Assembly: GCA_948099385.1 (NCBI GenBank) | Contig: CANUEZ040000108.1 | Span: 2,180,001 to 2,244,000 of the forward strand | Direction: 5' to 3' | DNA: 64,000 bases | DNA from: Fasciola hepatica | Taxonomy: Eukaryota > Platyhelminthes > Trematoda > Plagiorchiida > Fasciolidae | Shown here: positions 1 to 11,311 of the stretch, in pieces | Layout: every line of letters starts with the position of its first letter | Numbering within the stretch: the first letter of the stretch is position 1 | Program-made: the position numbers and the translations under genes | Notes under the pieces: model-generated | The model's input: only the letters and a program-made list of their open reading frames with translations | Told to the model about the DNA's origin: nothing | The model's database searches: none

Positions 1-693
1 CAATACACATGTCCCGCTCCAGCGTTCTGAGTTCTGCTCCTTTGGGAGCTGCCGAGTATATTCGCTAACGTGTCCCAAACCGAGGACCAGCAGCTATAGA
101 CTCTATAGGGGAGCAGGTTCTTACTTGACTTAGAAAAACCCTTAAAAGTTCTTCAAACTTATCTAGGTAATCAACAACAAAATCCCTGCCGCTATGTGTG
201 AGTTTGGTCTACCAAACGGACTGGTAAAACAAGGGCTGAATTTGATAAATCCGTTGCAGGGGGGAGACTGCCTCAGTCAACTAAGAAGAACCCTGGTTTG
301 TCAACCGAGGGCATTTTTACTGGACCTCAGAACCATGAAAACAAGCTGGTTTGTGATGAGGAAATGTGTGAAGTGGTGCTCGCGGTTGCTGCGCGCGCAA
401 AAAGCAAGCCAAACAAAGGGGAAGAGGGGTGATCAGCTGACCTTTATGTCTTGTTGCCTTGGGCTCAGTAGGTTGACCTCGAAAAGGTTGTTAACCAGGC
501 GAGGTTTCATTGGCCTTTCCATTAATCTGAAGATAATAGGCCCGTGAATTATTGGACGATAGTTAGACAACTTGTCCAACGATTTTTCATGTGGTGGAAC
601 GATAGTCCATGGCTTCCAGTTGGAAGGTGCTGGGCCAAAAATCGTGGGGGGTTCGGCGAGTAAGCGATAGTATTGGCGAATTTGGACCAACTT
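1..693. other. no recognisable gene
   Basis: Several short open frames overlap here on both strands, the longest being 117 codons at 194-547 on the plus strand. None shows a domain or motif I recognise. The right edge abuts the (ATT)n tail of a minus-strand retroelement, so this is the sequence just beyond that element's 3' end. Confidence 0.5.
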
Positions 694-715
694 TTATTAT
701 AATAATAATAATAAT
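694..715 (-). repeat. (ATT)n tail of a minus-strand LINE
   Basis: A short TAA/ATT trinucleotide run. On the minus strand it follows an A-rich sequence ending in AAACC and reads as consecutive ATT units. The same arrangement, a conserved 3' end running straight into ATT repeats, recurs at 7753-7775 (minus) and in degraded form at about 41,786-41,810 (plus). A LINE 3' tail is therefore a better reading than a chance microsatellite. Confidence 0.7.
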
Positions 716-2760
716 GGTTTACTTCGGAGAAGCCCAAAACTTGCCAGGTGCATGATCAAATTTTTTAAATGATGGAATGGACGTACAAATTTCCTGGTAA
801 TGTGGAAACTTTCATTACATAAGTAGGACAAGACGGCTTAGAAGGGGGAATAAAGTGGGATGAACGTGTGATAAATGTATGATAAGTGCATGAACACCAG
901 GGAAAATTTAAGGAGTTTAAATGAACTCAAGGATGGACTCGAATGGGCCCCCGGTGAGTTTGAAAGTGAAGGTCAAATGGGAGTCCGACTGGTCCGGGTG
1001 AGAACATTTGAAAGCCGACTGATGTGCATGAGAAGGGCTAAAAATCGGCTTAAGAGACAGCGGTAGCGGGGGACGATAGAGAAGAAAATGATATACACTG
1101 AAATTGACTAGGTAGCAATGAAGCATTGGTACTTGTTAATAGATGGTTGGCATATAGGGCACAAAACTCATTGTAAATCGGGGAGCGAGCAACGCAAGAA
1201 CTGAAGGGTGGACCAGATGACAGAGATGATCCAGAAGGATTGGATACGTTAGATGTGGGACACAGATGATAAAAGACCAGGCGCATATCATGAGTGTCAG
1301 AGGGATGATAACAAGAGAAATGGTCGGTGGGAAACTGCAAGATGCACAGCGAAAGCATATATACATATGTGTGCATGTATATAGATACAGAGAGAGAGAC
1401 GAGCAGGAGCAGTAACAATGGAGTCCTAGAAAGAATTTATCAGTTGTTGGGAGGGGCAGGTGAGGTTCGATCGAACCGTTGTGGAATTACCTCTGGAATA
1501 TCGTGGCGAATTATTTTCTTGACAGGTGAACATGGAGGCTCAACAGAGGGATATAAAAAGAATTCGGAGGCGCAGAAGTGATGGCGACTGTAAGGATCAG
1601 TTCACGAAATAGGGAAGTATCGAGGAGAACAAGTAAGAATGGATCTGAAAACCTGATTGATGTAGGTGAGACAAGTGGTGATGTTCGAGAATGGAAGAAG
1701 CATTAATAAATGGTCCTGCGTTATTCAGCGGGAAGGTGGAGGCTGTGGAGATGGCTAAGCAGCACAGAGCGAATATGCGTACAAAGTGGAGAAAGATATC
1801 TGCGAGTTTAAACTATCTGTGGTGCAACGATTCAGCAGCTGTGCCCGTGAACAGTGTGGTAGAAAAATGAGCAAAGGCGGTACCAGGGAGATTGGGTGTT
1901 GGCAGATCAAAAGACTGGAACTGTTAGTGAAAGCAATGACCCAACAATGACTTTGCTTTAGGTGGAACGAGAAAAGCAGAACAGTCCTAAAAGCATAGAG
2001 AAAATTCCTGTGACGTTCAGTATACGAGACGGGAGATGGGAGTAGGGACCGAAAAGACAGGCGAGACATAACCAGTAAGATCGCCCTACAACAAATGAAA
2101 CAAGGAAAAGGCTGAGAAGCAAGAAGCGCCAAGACAGGTAAACCGGTGATGAACACAAAGCACGAGAAGTGGATGCGCGTCTTATTTCGGGACGTGGAAC
2201 AGAGGATCTGCGAGCAAGCTGGCCATTGTATAGGTGAATGCAACTGGACGATACTAATCGCAGCACCGCCAAATGGAAAGATCCACAGAGGAATAGCAGA
2301 GTCAGGCAAGGAAAGTCTAGTGGTGGTGATTGGATAATAAATGTGGCTGTAAGAGATGCAAAGTCCGGAAAGGCGAGTTCTGTCATGGGAATTGGTCATG
2401 GGTGCGGGTGGAACTGGTGCGTAAGGGTATTAGGCTTGAGAAGGAGAACGGAGGAGGGTTTCACAGAACTGCAGGTGGTGGGGCATAAGAATGCCATCAG
2501 TGGGATTTATGAGCGAAGTGGCACCAAGTGAATAGATACTACGAGCCGACAAAATCGACATGGGTGAAGAAGGAAATATTGGGGGTCGTCGGCAGAGTGA
2601 AGTGAGTAGGACTATAGTGAAATGCAATGAGTGGTAACATGGTTAAAGTCAATAAGAGCAAGGATAGAATGGCAAATGTGCATACCATGGAGGAACGGAA
2701 GAAATGGAAGTTGTAAGGGTGATGACAAGAGTGATAGGCAGGCGTACCGTAGCGAATGAG
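694..2760 (-). mobile_element. LINE-like copy, 3' region, pyrimidine-rich sense strand
   Basis: This minus-strand repeat ends at the tail at 694-715. Its first ~860 bases match the plus-strand copy at 40,930-41,812 along the whole length. The shared parts include the block around 1331-1530 (an ACAATGGAGTCCTAGA motif followed by a TATCGTGGCGAATTA motif), the block around 1150-1190, and the terminal stretch with GTCCATTCCATC and GATCATGCA just before the tail. From 1560 to 2760 the sequence stays CT-rich on the minus strand, with Ser/Pro/Leu-rich open frames at 1755-2399 and 1958-2386. I see no endonuclease or reverse transcriptase motif there. It could be 3' UTR plus ORF1 of a LINE, or a non-autonomous derivative. 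The left boundary is well supported and the right one is approximate. Confidence 0.55.
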
Positions 2761-2772
2761 AAAGGTTAGAGC

Positions 2773-3110
2773 ATGCGGCCTGCAAGCAACAGCTTTGGAG
2801 TGCGCGATCTGCAACCGGTGCTAGTGGGTGGAATTGGCCGTGCGCCGGATACCCAATCTAAAAAACACTTCGAAGTGAACACAGGAGGTGTAATCCACCT
2901 GCTTGATTGCGCTCGCACATCGTTGCAGACGACCTGCACGCCCGATATGGGCCGGCCAAAGCGGTGGATCTGACCGCGCCCCGCACCCTTGAGAATGGCA
3001 CAAATGTTCATTGATTGTTGTGCATCTGATGTGTAGTATAACCCTGAAAGTATAAGATCCGTGCTCAGATTGGCAGGTTGGGGAGCAGTCCACCAGGTCC
3101 TAGGTGGTCT
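2773..3110. repeat. dispersed repeat module, copy A
   Basis: This segment matches 57,781-58,030 in the same orientation. The clearest shared block is a GC-rich core containing TGCACGCCCGAT and GCCGGCCAAAGC, followed by a GTGGA-CTG block. Minus-strand translations of both copies share a GVQ-V---DVRAQ pattern and a preceding GQ-H-FGR pattern, but no family is recognised. Both copies lie on the upstream (5') side of a minus-strand LINE 3' end about 2.3-2.4 kb away, so the module may be that element's 5' end. That link is inference. Confidence 0.55.
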
Positions 3111-4748
3111 GCTGCTTTCTATTGTGACAGGAATTCCGAGAAGGTCTTTATTTCAAAAAATATAACCCATGCAGCAGATAGGGTCACTCGACCTCCACCT
3201 GAGTGTTCTACAGGGCACGGTCGAAGAAAATCGCTTTGATGTGCCCATAACACATAAAACCGACAGAAATACCCGATAATTATTCACAAGCATAAAGCTT
3301 CTGTCATGAAAGTATAAAAGCAGTGACGAGTTGGAAAATTTAGTCGTTTTATTTCGACTAAGTTTAGACATGAAAATATTTATAGCTAAGGGTTTGGAGG
3401 CATATATGGTGAACAATGGATAGGAATAGTCACAACTAATTTTTTCGAGGCTAGCTTACTATCGGAAGCAATTTCAGGTGTTTCGTTTAGTTTATTGGAA
3501 TCTTTTCATTGCTGCCAGTTTCAAGCTGCACTCGTTCCAAATCCTTCCTCAGGGTTCGTTTTTGGTATTCGACGTTTTTGGGTGATTTTTGAAGTTGTTT
3601 TCTGAGTATGAAGTTTGCCTCTTCGTTTTCAGTGGTTAAAGACAAGAGTTACAGTGAATTATTTCATCTAGTGTGCTACCATAATTATATGTCTCTATAA
3701 AATGAATAAGTCCGAAGACAAACAAGCCAGCTTCTCCGTGCACCTAATTTATTTGAAGATTTCAGTATGCACTTCGCGGGAATTTATTAGACTGAATGGC
3801 AAAATTAAGGATCACATACTTTATCAGAAAATGGTATTTTAATGTGTCCGTGATCCGATTAGGATGTGCAACAACAATTTCTCCTCATTATAGGAATGAC
3901 AAATATCATTGAATATATACGTCGAATTCTACGCGGTAACTCTGGATTGCTTTTTGCAATAAATAAAATGGAAAAGGTTCCTACAATAAAAATCAGTTCA
4001 GTTCAGTTCACTTCAGCTTCCAGGGCTTTACGGCAGTCTGTCAGATCCTCCAGTTTTCTGTTACGATGTGCTCCTTGGTCTCCAGGTGCTTCGACCTTGT
4101 GAAGAGTTCTTTGTTCGTAGGCATGTATAAGAAAGTTGGGGCAGGAAATTTTGAATTAGACCTTCCACGGTGCTCCGATCCATTTTCAGTCCAGGATCAA
4201 ACAGTCGGTCAGCAACGGTGCCTGACCAACCGCTTCTGGGAAATGGAGGCTGAAGGAGACCAAAAGTAGAGGGGCCGAAGAATGACAGGGAAGTTCTAAT
4301 AACTACTCTTACCCAAAAATCCCCCTCGGGTCTAATCCAGTCGAAGCCTAAATAAATCCGAAGAAGTAGCTTCGGTTACCTTCCACTTATTTAGTTCGGC
4401 TCGTTGAAAATTCCACAGCGAACCACCTGCTCCTCATCCCTAATACTACGGGGTCTTTTGACAGCCGGAGCCGGCGTAGTTTGCGAATACAAAGATTTTT
4501 ACAATAACGATGGGCAAGTATTCCTAAATATACCATCATTTTTATTACAAACAGAGGCTGATATAGAATAAGTTACCTGGAGCCGCCGTACGAGTTATCA
4601 AGAAAAATCTGGGTGCAAAGATGCAGATTGGACGCCGAATCGTTAGCAGATCACCTTTTGCTGCCATCGCCCCACAATAATACCTACTGATGGCAGCATA
4701 CAGTTCGAGTCACACCTGTTTGGAGAAACATTGCTCATGTTAGTCTGT
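3111..4748. other. no recognisable gene
   Basis: The stretch is AT-rich in its middle and holds only short open frames, such as 3866-4102 and 4066-4269 on the plus strand. It leads into the Ty3/Gypsy integrase relic at 4749. The 4.0-4.7 kb part may belong to the same dead element, but I could not read integrase core or RT motifs in any frame. Confidence 0.4.
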
Positions 4749-5290
4749 CACCGTTCTCGTACAACAGCATATCATTCAGCAGCCAACGGTATGGTCGGGC
4801 TTTTTCATTGAGAGCTCAAAGCTTTTCTCTTCGCTGTTGACAGCCCCAATTTTGTGCGGGCGCTTCCAGTCGTCCTCCCGGGTTTGCCTTCGGTTTATAA
4901 ACCTGATGTTACCGAGTCAGCTGCAGAATAAGCTTTTGGCCGAACCCTTCGGTCTTCCAGGGGTTACTTTACCATAGGTTACGAGAGTGATGACGCTTGT
5001 GCTTCATACTCTCAACAGGTAGCTGCGCGGATGCGCCTCTTCGCAAATGCACCCACCACGACCACATTCTCCATAGAAGTACATCCCTGCAAAACTGTCC
5101 GCCTTCGCCTACATCCTCATACCCGTCGACAGCTTTAGAACATCTCTACAGTGGCTTTGTGGAGGCCCATATAGGGTGCTCGAGCAATGCCATCGTATTT
5201 ACCTCAATGGCTGAAACGGTAAACATGGAACCATCTCGGTCCACGGCCTTAAGGTTGCGCGCCTTGATGGTATTCTAGAAAAAGATAAAT
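4749..5290 (+). pseudogene. Ty3/Gypsy integrase, C-terminal half, broken
   Basis: Integrase inserts retroelement cDNA into the chromosome. In the frame starting at 4749 the translation shows RTTAYHSAANGMV, the usual end-of-core signature of Gypsy integrases, where ER normally follows. An LPVVL segment comes next, like the LP-VLLG-R stretch, then an SAAE-AFGRTLR stretch like the conserved SxAELVFG. In-frame stops interrupt this frame near 4809 and 4930. At about 5092 the homology shifts to the next frame, with a VDSFRTSL block, GGPYRVLEQ (the GPY/F module) at about 5159-5185, and a closing ISVHGLK-ARLD like the usual VSVDRLKPA. One further stop lies between the GPY motif and that end. The upstream catalytic core is not readable. 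This is an old relic, and no LTR was found next to it. Confidence 0.85.
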
Positions 5291-7752
5291 TTCTCGACGA
5301 CAGAGCTCCAATGGCCCCCTCATCTATCATAGACGCCACCTCCGAACCTTAAACAGCGCAACCCAAAGCCGTAGAGAATATATTGCGAACGGCCAAAGAG
5401 ACAAAATGTAATACGACCCCAGTAGAAAACTATAGTGACGAATCGGACTGCTTCGCTAGCAGTCAGAAACAAAGTTTATACATGGGATGGCAATAAAGAT
5501 AGTCATTGCCAAAAATGAATGCAATGTCACTACAAGCCGCAGCAAACGACACTTTTTGGTAGGCTTGCAAATTGGCCAACGCTTCTCGCAGATAGAATTT
5601 GTTTTTTCAGTCTTACTCCACGATGCTGTCACTGTTTTTCGTTTTTTAAAACTATTTTGAAGGCCAGAAATAGACTTCATTCACTTTCAAATTTCCCTGT
5701 TGTATCGACCAGCGAGAGTGAGTTCCTATCATTCCGTTTCTGCTCATCGCCGTTAACTCATGTGTCTTATTTTGCCCATCCATTGCAAGTACGGGCGCGG
5801 GGAATGGAGGAATCCCCGGAGAGTAGTGTTGGATTGTTTTGTACGGTATACATATATACTTTTTCAGCTACACCTACTTGAGGGCTTCGTAGGTGACTGC
5901 CAGGCCCGTGCCCATTTTGGTGATTCTCCACAGGCGGCACAAGAAGATTGTGGCATTGTAACACTGTCCACTAACGACCGATGTCACATGAGACTCACGA
6001 TGCTGACGGGAACTTGAGCGCCGTACCCCCGCAGTTAGATCCAGGGGTCACTCTGATAGTTCCCCACTAGATGGGGCGATGTTTTAGCTACATGGAGACG
6101 ACTGAGCCTAAATGTGTAAATTCGTGACGGAAAATTACTGTAGACAAGCATGGCTAACTGGCACCTAGCTCTAAGCAGTTTGTATGTTGTTCGATGCTAC
6201 AGGGCTCTGCATCGTTTGTCTGCTTGCCGTAGGGGTAGTTGGTTTCCGCCAATTGAAAGACACATTTTTGGCAGCTATGCTTGCGGAAGGTTGAACCCTA
6301 GGCTCCTTTTTCCACCATTGCATCCCGTGTCGCTCCCAAACGTGAACGTGAAAGATGTCGTTTTAATACAGGCCATCCTTCACTCATTCCACTGACTATT
6401 GCCGTCTTTTTTGGCAAAAGCCGGAACTCTAGGCTTGTGGCCCGTTCCTTGGCCTTTTTCTGGATGTAGTTAGCACCTAGTACCAGGAGTAATATAATTT
6501 TATTACTGGACGACATTTTAGGCGGTGGTGTAGCTACAGCCGCGTTCCCTCAAACTTTTGACACGGTCCACCTTTTAGTGGACGCTTAGTGCCATTCTCG
6601 GTCATCATTTGACCGGTGCCCTTATATACGCTGTCAAGCACTCTCCCAAATAAACCATAGCTACTATTTCCCCCAATGGCCTCCTCGTTCTCACAGGTCG
6701 TGGAAAATACCGTTCAGGTAAAGGTATAGTGCCCAGCATTAGAGTAACGTGCATGTGCGCAAATCAGTACGCAAGACTGAAGAGCACGTCTAATAAGGAA
6801 GCTGCGAAGTAAGATTCAGCGACCTGACAGTGGTAAGTCGTTACATAATGTTGGAATAAACCGTTCAGGGTATCCTTAGGGCAGATGTCTATGTCTATTG
6901 TTTGCAAGCTTCCAAAAGTGACCTCTATTTTCCCTGTTGTGTTTCAGGGAATACTTGTTGGAAAGTGTTGCGGGGGCGCAAGATGATCCATCTTCATAAG
7001 TGAATGCTCATATATGCATAGACATAGATATCAGTACGTGATAAAAAATTTAGGAAATCGGGCTTTCGCATGCCTTCTGGGAACTCTTTCTGCTGAATGG
7101 TCTTTGCGGGACTATGGTTAGGACCAATAAAACGCTGGTGGCAAATTTCCGTTACACCACTCAATAGTGGTACAATAATTAAGATGGATGCATACATTTG
7201 GGTAGCCGAGGTCAAAATCAGTATCTGAAAAATTATTCGTAGTTTGGGGGGCAGTTTTACTCAATTTTTACGACCAGCCCCTGAGTGTCCCTGACAGTCG
7301 CTTGAGTGTCCTTTTTTAGTCTCAAAATGGACTCTCAGTAGACGGTGGTGCTGCTTTGGAACAAAGAGACGGGACAATGTTGGGATTCAGGGAAGTTGGA
7401 GAGATGTCAGTAGCTGAAGCCATAATGGGGGTAAGTCAGTGGTTCTAAGCCCCAAGAAATTTCACACTATGGTATCATGCGCTGAATGGCTGGCTTAGTC
7501 ATGTCAGGTCAGGTCTGTCCACAAGACTGGCGACGTCGGCTTTTCTTGATGAGTCCAGATTCATGCATTTACTGGCTTCATGTGAATCCTGCTGGGCTGC
7601 ATCAGTGAGCGCCCCGGTGACGATCGTGTGGTTGGAGTCCCAAGAGAGCAACAAAACAGGGCATGAAGTCGGCAGAAGTGACACTCTCACGTTCTCCTTA
7701 TGTGCTTATGACACTCACGTGTCTCTCCTAGCATTCGGTCTTCCTAACCTCA
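5291..7752. other. no recognisable gene
   Basis: About 2.5 kb with open frames under 125 codons on both strands, such as 5519-5881 plus and 6150-6395 plus. None has a domain I recognise. The left part may contain the 3' LTR of the Ty3/Gypsy relic, but no second copy of any stretch was seen in the window. The right edge is the LINE tail at 7753. Confidence 0.4.
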
Positions 7753-7775
7753 GATAATAATAATAATAATAATAA
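7753..7775 (-). repeat. (ATT)n tail of a minus-strand LINE
   Basis: A run of TAA units (ATT on the minus strand) immediately follows the 3' end of the LINE at 7776-11,080. The terminal bases before the tail are GAAATATGCC on the minus strand. They match the ends of the copies at about 55,530 and, more loosely, at 716 and 41,786. Confidence 0.75.
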
Positions 7776-8577
7776 TGGCATATTTCTCGGCTACGGTTGA
7801 GACGCACGCGCATGCGTATGATCATGGTGCACAGCTTTACCAAGAGGGATGAAATATTCACAAATTTTAGGTATAAAAGTCAAGAGGGTCAGCGATGGAA
7901 AAAAATAGCCCGCCATAGTTTATGCGGATCACTCTGATGACGGTTTGCTCGGCAGTTTTAAACCCGTTTCGACTTTGGGCTGGACGGTGGCGCATCGTGG
8001 GGATGCCGAAAAGGTCATTAATACGTAATGCCAAAGAAGCATTATAAACGAGAATAATTCAAGCCATAGAAAATGTAGGTTCACTGGGATTCTGCGAACA
8101 GCGTAGGTTCTTAATAAGAGGGAAGATAACCTCAAGGACATGCATGGTGGCAGTGATAAAAAGAAATGGCTTAAGCAGAAGTAGGGGGACAAGAAAGATG
8201 GAATAAGAAGAGCTTTTCACCTAGAAATCAACCACCAGCGAAAAGAGGCCGAGAGGGACAGACAAAAGATGGACTTAAGTTTGAAAGCAAAATGAAAAGA
8301 GTTCTTCTATTGGAAATGATGTGAGACAATTAGGAAAGACTTCTAGCCATCAACGGCCTAGGCGAGCCCTGAACAATGCTACAGTTTGGGTGGCCATTGC
8401 ATCACTTAGGGGCTGGGTTCAGGGGTTCATCACACGGCATGCGATACACTATGCCACTAAACTACGATCGTCCCGTGGTTTGAACAGCTTCCGCTCATGC
8501 AGCTCGAGAGCCATGTCGAGGCTAAGGGTCAGAGGCTGGAAGCTAGGCTGTGATAGTCTCCTACTCATTTAGAAGCC

Positions 8578-9240
8578 TCCATGAGGTCTCTTCTCTGGAG
8601 TTTTCTTTCCAGCGCGATCAGGTTTAGTTGTTCCAGTCTTGCTGGATACGGCAGTTCTTGAGGTCCCCACATGTGCTGTGTGAAAGGCAGCTGTACTTTT
8701 TTAGTGGCTGTTTGTCACACATGGGTGACAGCTACCAAGTCTGAGCATAATTCTTCCAGCGTGGTTGAACCATGGTCTGATAGATAAGTAACAGTAGAGC
8801 AGTTTTCTCTGGGGCGATCTGTCCCGGCCAATTGGTGCGGTGAACGCGATACTCTTGCCGCCGCAGAAATATACCGCTTGTCGGGTTTGAGGGCTCCGCG
8901 CATGGTTGCTGCCGAATCCACAATCTGATCCACTCTCTGGATTGTGTGGCGGCCAGGCATTTCTGCATCCCTCGATCCTTTTTTGCGTCCGCTGGTAACA
9001 GCTATTTGCACCTCTCCGAATTCGGAGATGAAAGCTAACTTTTTGTCCACTAATGGTTTCGAAAAAGGTCTCCCTGTGGGCTCGAGTCCGAGGGATTTTC
9101 CACAGATTTCAAGCCATCGGCTAACAGCAAGATGGATCTCGCAGTTTCTCCGGGTAAGTCATGTAGATAGACCAGAAATAGTATTGGTCCAAACACCCAC
9201 TCCTATGCTACCGCTCTACAGGCGCTGGCCAAGATAGATG
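8578..9240 (-). pseudogene. LINE reverse transcriptase, catalytic loop to C-terminus
   Basis: On the minus strand near 9,220-9,100 one frame reads VFGPILFLVYLHDLP, the motif that follows the conserved GVPQGS block in LINE RTs, then LLLADGLK. There the expected FADD catalytic pair has become ADG, so the second aspartate is lost. Further on, QTMVQP (8,785) and QTW match the 'VRP-LEY-Q-W' stretch. ELPYPARLEQLNLIALE (8,640-8,590) followed by RRDLMEA matches the conserved LxYxxRLxxLxLxxLExRRLRGDL end of CR1/Jockey-type proteins. At least three frame changes are needed, so this is a clear pseudogene. Confidence 0.8.
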
Positions 9241-9404
9241 TACCATCCTCCACTCGAACTTAGAAAGGTCTATCCTTTGGGTGGGCTCCTATTTAGGCTT
9301 ACACTCGGGGGGCTGTGAACAGTCCCTCTAACCTGAGTGGAAATTGACGGTAATTTACAGAGTTGAAGGCCTTCTGAAAGTCCAGATAGCAAACTTCGAC
9401 CAGC

Positions 9405-9824
9405 TTACCGCCGTGTAAATGTGTCACAATCCCATTCAGGGAAACAGACAGTTTGACAAGCATGATTGGCTCTTGATGAAACCTTCCTCTGCGTTCGACT
9501 ACAGGATACCTTTAGTAGACTAAACGCAATCTCGTTTCTCAGGATCTTTCCGGAGAACCTAAAAACTACTGCCAATAGACTTACTGGTCGGCAACGCTCC
9601 ACGTCTTTCTTCGATCCTCCCTTGAGAATGGGAAAAACTTCAGCAATCTCCCGATACAAAGGAAATTTGCCTGCTTCAAAAGACTTGTTGAAAAACCGGG
9701 CTTGGGGTTCAGCTGTAAATTCTTTCAGTGGCTTAATGACCGAGGGAAGCAGGCTACCTGGTCTCTCCGCTTTGTCGGCGTTCGACCCTCTGATGGCCTG
9801 TACCACCCGATCTGGATATATCAA
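9405..9824 (-). pseudogene. LINE reverse transcriptase, N-terminal fingers region
   Basis: A 139-codon open frame. It carries a degraded 'GPDGIP' segment near the start (residues 15-30), an 'A-VFPILKGGSKKDVE' segment (residues 60-77, canonical WKxAxVxPIxKxG) and RPVSLLAVVFRF (residues 79-90, canonical RPVSLTSVxxK). The 3' continuation lies at 9,240-8,578. Between 9,405 and 9,240 the homology passes into another frame. RT copies element RNA into DNA at the target site. This copy is inactive because downstream catalytic residues are changed and the frame is broken. Confidence 0.82.
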
Positions 9825-10439
9825 GCCATCCCTTTGTGTTTTACCTGATACGCATTACAAATGATGTGATTCTTTGGATCCACCGTATATGCTCGCTTTA
9901 AGTGACATTTCAGTACTCCCGCCCTTTAATCAATTTCTTGTCATGTTGCTCGCTCTCTTAAGCCACTCACCTAGCCGAATCGCTCAAGGCTGACTTAAAT
10001 GGCACTTGGTTTTGATGCTCCTTTGGACAGGACTTGGCCTTAGTCGCCAGAGCCAATTCATACTTTGATTGAAAATGTTTCCTTTTCATTAGGGCCACCT
10101 TGCGAGTCTTCCTAAACTCCAGCTACTTCCGGTGGCCGCCAGTTTACTTGAACAGACTGCATGCCTTTTTTCATTGTTGATTGAGTTCTGTCTAGTGCTT
10201 TCATCAAGGTGGCTTTCCCTGTGTTCTAGCAAGGCGCAAGGGAGCAAAAGGTTCAGTTAGAGCTGTCACTTCGTCCCTGAAAAAAGGCCGTCTTTCCTCT
10301 ACTGTACCGTATTTTTGATCCCATTTTAATTCCTGCGTCGCGCTGATCCGGGATAAGGTATAAACTTTGTTGAAGTTTCGCCCTATTTTCGAAAAGTATT
10401 TGTCGTGGTCCTCTCTGTGAAATTTTGCGTGTCATATCA

Positions 10440-11050
10440 CTCTTACTTTAGGGAGCGGTCACTCTCAAATTACCTGCCTTTCGAGAATTCGGTTACTACA
10501 ATATCAAGCAGGCTGAAGTTCTGCCCCAGTCCCCATCTAGTCGGCTCCTCAACATGCTTTCTGGGGAAGCGGTTAAGGACCAAGCTTAGCAAACAAGCCG
10601 CGAATTCGCTCCCTGTAGCCCATGGGGTTTCCCAGCTTTTTTCGGGCCTATTAAAATCCCCGGTTATCATTACACTTTCAGCCCCGGAAATTTGATCTTG
10701 CATATATTCTAGTGAATACGGCTGCCGCAGTTTTTTCGCTGATGGTCTCTTGTAAATGGGATAAGCCAGCGATAGTCAAAGCCTAGAAAATTTTGCACGA
10801 AGCTCCGGGGAAGTAGCCTGCCCGGGGGGTTTCACGAGATAGCTGCTCGTGCTTCTGCATAGTGCGAGGCAGTAGCTCTCGTCTTTCTCGAGCTTCCACC
10901 CTGTTCTCCTGATGGACGCAGCAGCACTGGGGCAATATCACAGCTACTTTGTTCAAGTGTAGCGGCCAGGTTTCTGTTGCCTTTACGCATTTGATGTTGT
11001 CCCCCTCATATGCGATCTCGTTAAATTTGTTTCTCTTGTTGCCGGCTTTG
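10440..11050 (-). pseudogene. LINE apurinic/apyrimidinic endonuclease domain
   Basis: Near 11,000-10,960 the minus strand reads KATETW, the TETW motif with the catalytic glutamate. MITGDFNRPEKSW lies at 10,670-10,630, the GDFN motif that binds metal. SLLDIVVT near 10,510 matches the 'S-LDLV-T' stretch that precedes the SDH motif in these nucleases. The SDH histidine itself is not readable. The frame changes between the TETW and GDFN blocks. The domain nicks target DNA to prime reverse transcription. It sits immediately upstream of the RT remnants of the same element. Confidence 0.8.
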
Positions 11051-11311
11051 GTGCTCAGTACTGCTGTCTGATCTGGTTTTCGTGGTCTGATTTATGAGCA
11101 CTGGTGAGTTATTCCCGAGCGCCCATCTTAGTTTTGCCTCCACAGATCAGAGAACGCGTGACGCAATAACTGCTCAGATGGCTACGGGTGTATCAACTAA
11201 TTGTAGAAAATTCTGTGGGAACTCTCATGTTCCGGCTTCGTGAAACTATTCGATTATATATATTGCTCATATTTTTTCTCATCCATGTGTTTGAATATCA
11301 TCCATTTTATA

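Larger units (their letters stand above)
7753..11080 (-). mobile_element. APE-type LINE (CR1/Jockey-like), degenerate
   Basis: Reading down the minus strand, the order is endonuclease (about 11,050-10,440), RT fingers/palm (9,824-9,405), RT palm with the altered catalytic loop (about 9,240-9,100), RT C-terminal region (to 8,578), a roughly 800-bp 3' UTR and an (ATT)n tail (7,775-7,753). This is the normal layout of ORF2 in an apurinic-endonuclease LINE. The 3' UTR at 7,776-8,180 is alignable with 55,540-55,870, including GCATCGTGGGGAT and a TCCTGCGAACAG-like block. Stops and frameshifts occur throughout, so it cannot encode a working enzyme. No ORF1 is recognisable upstream of 11,080. The clade is uncertain. 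Confidence 0.8.

Noticed and set aside
1755..2399. 214-codon minus-strand frame as a membrane protein gene
   Set aside because: The frame is Leu/Ser-rich because the strand is pyrimidine-rich, overlaps another equally long frame, and lies within a repeat.
8400..8480. tRNA-like sequence with an A-box-like TAGTTTAGTGG on the minus strand
   Set aside because: No matching B box downstream and no foldable acceptor stem. It lies in a LINE 3' UTR.
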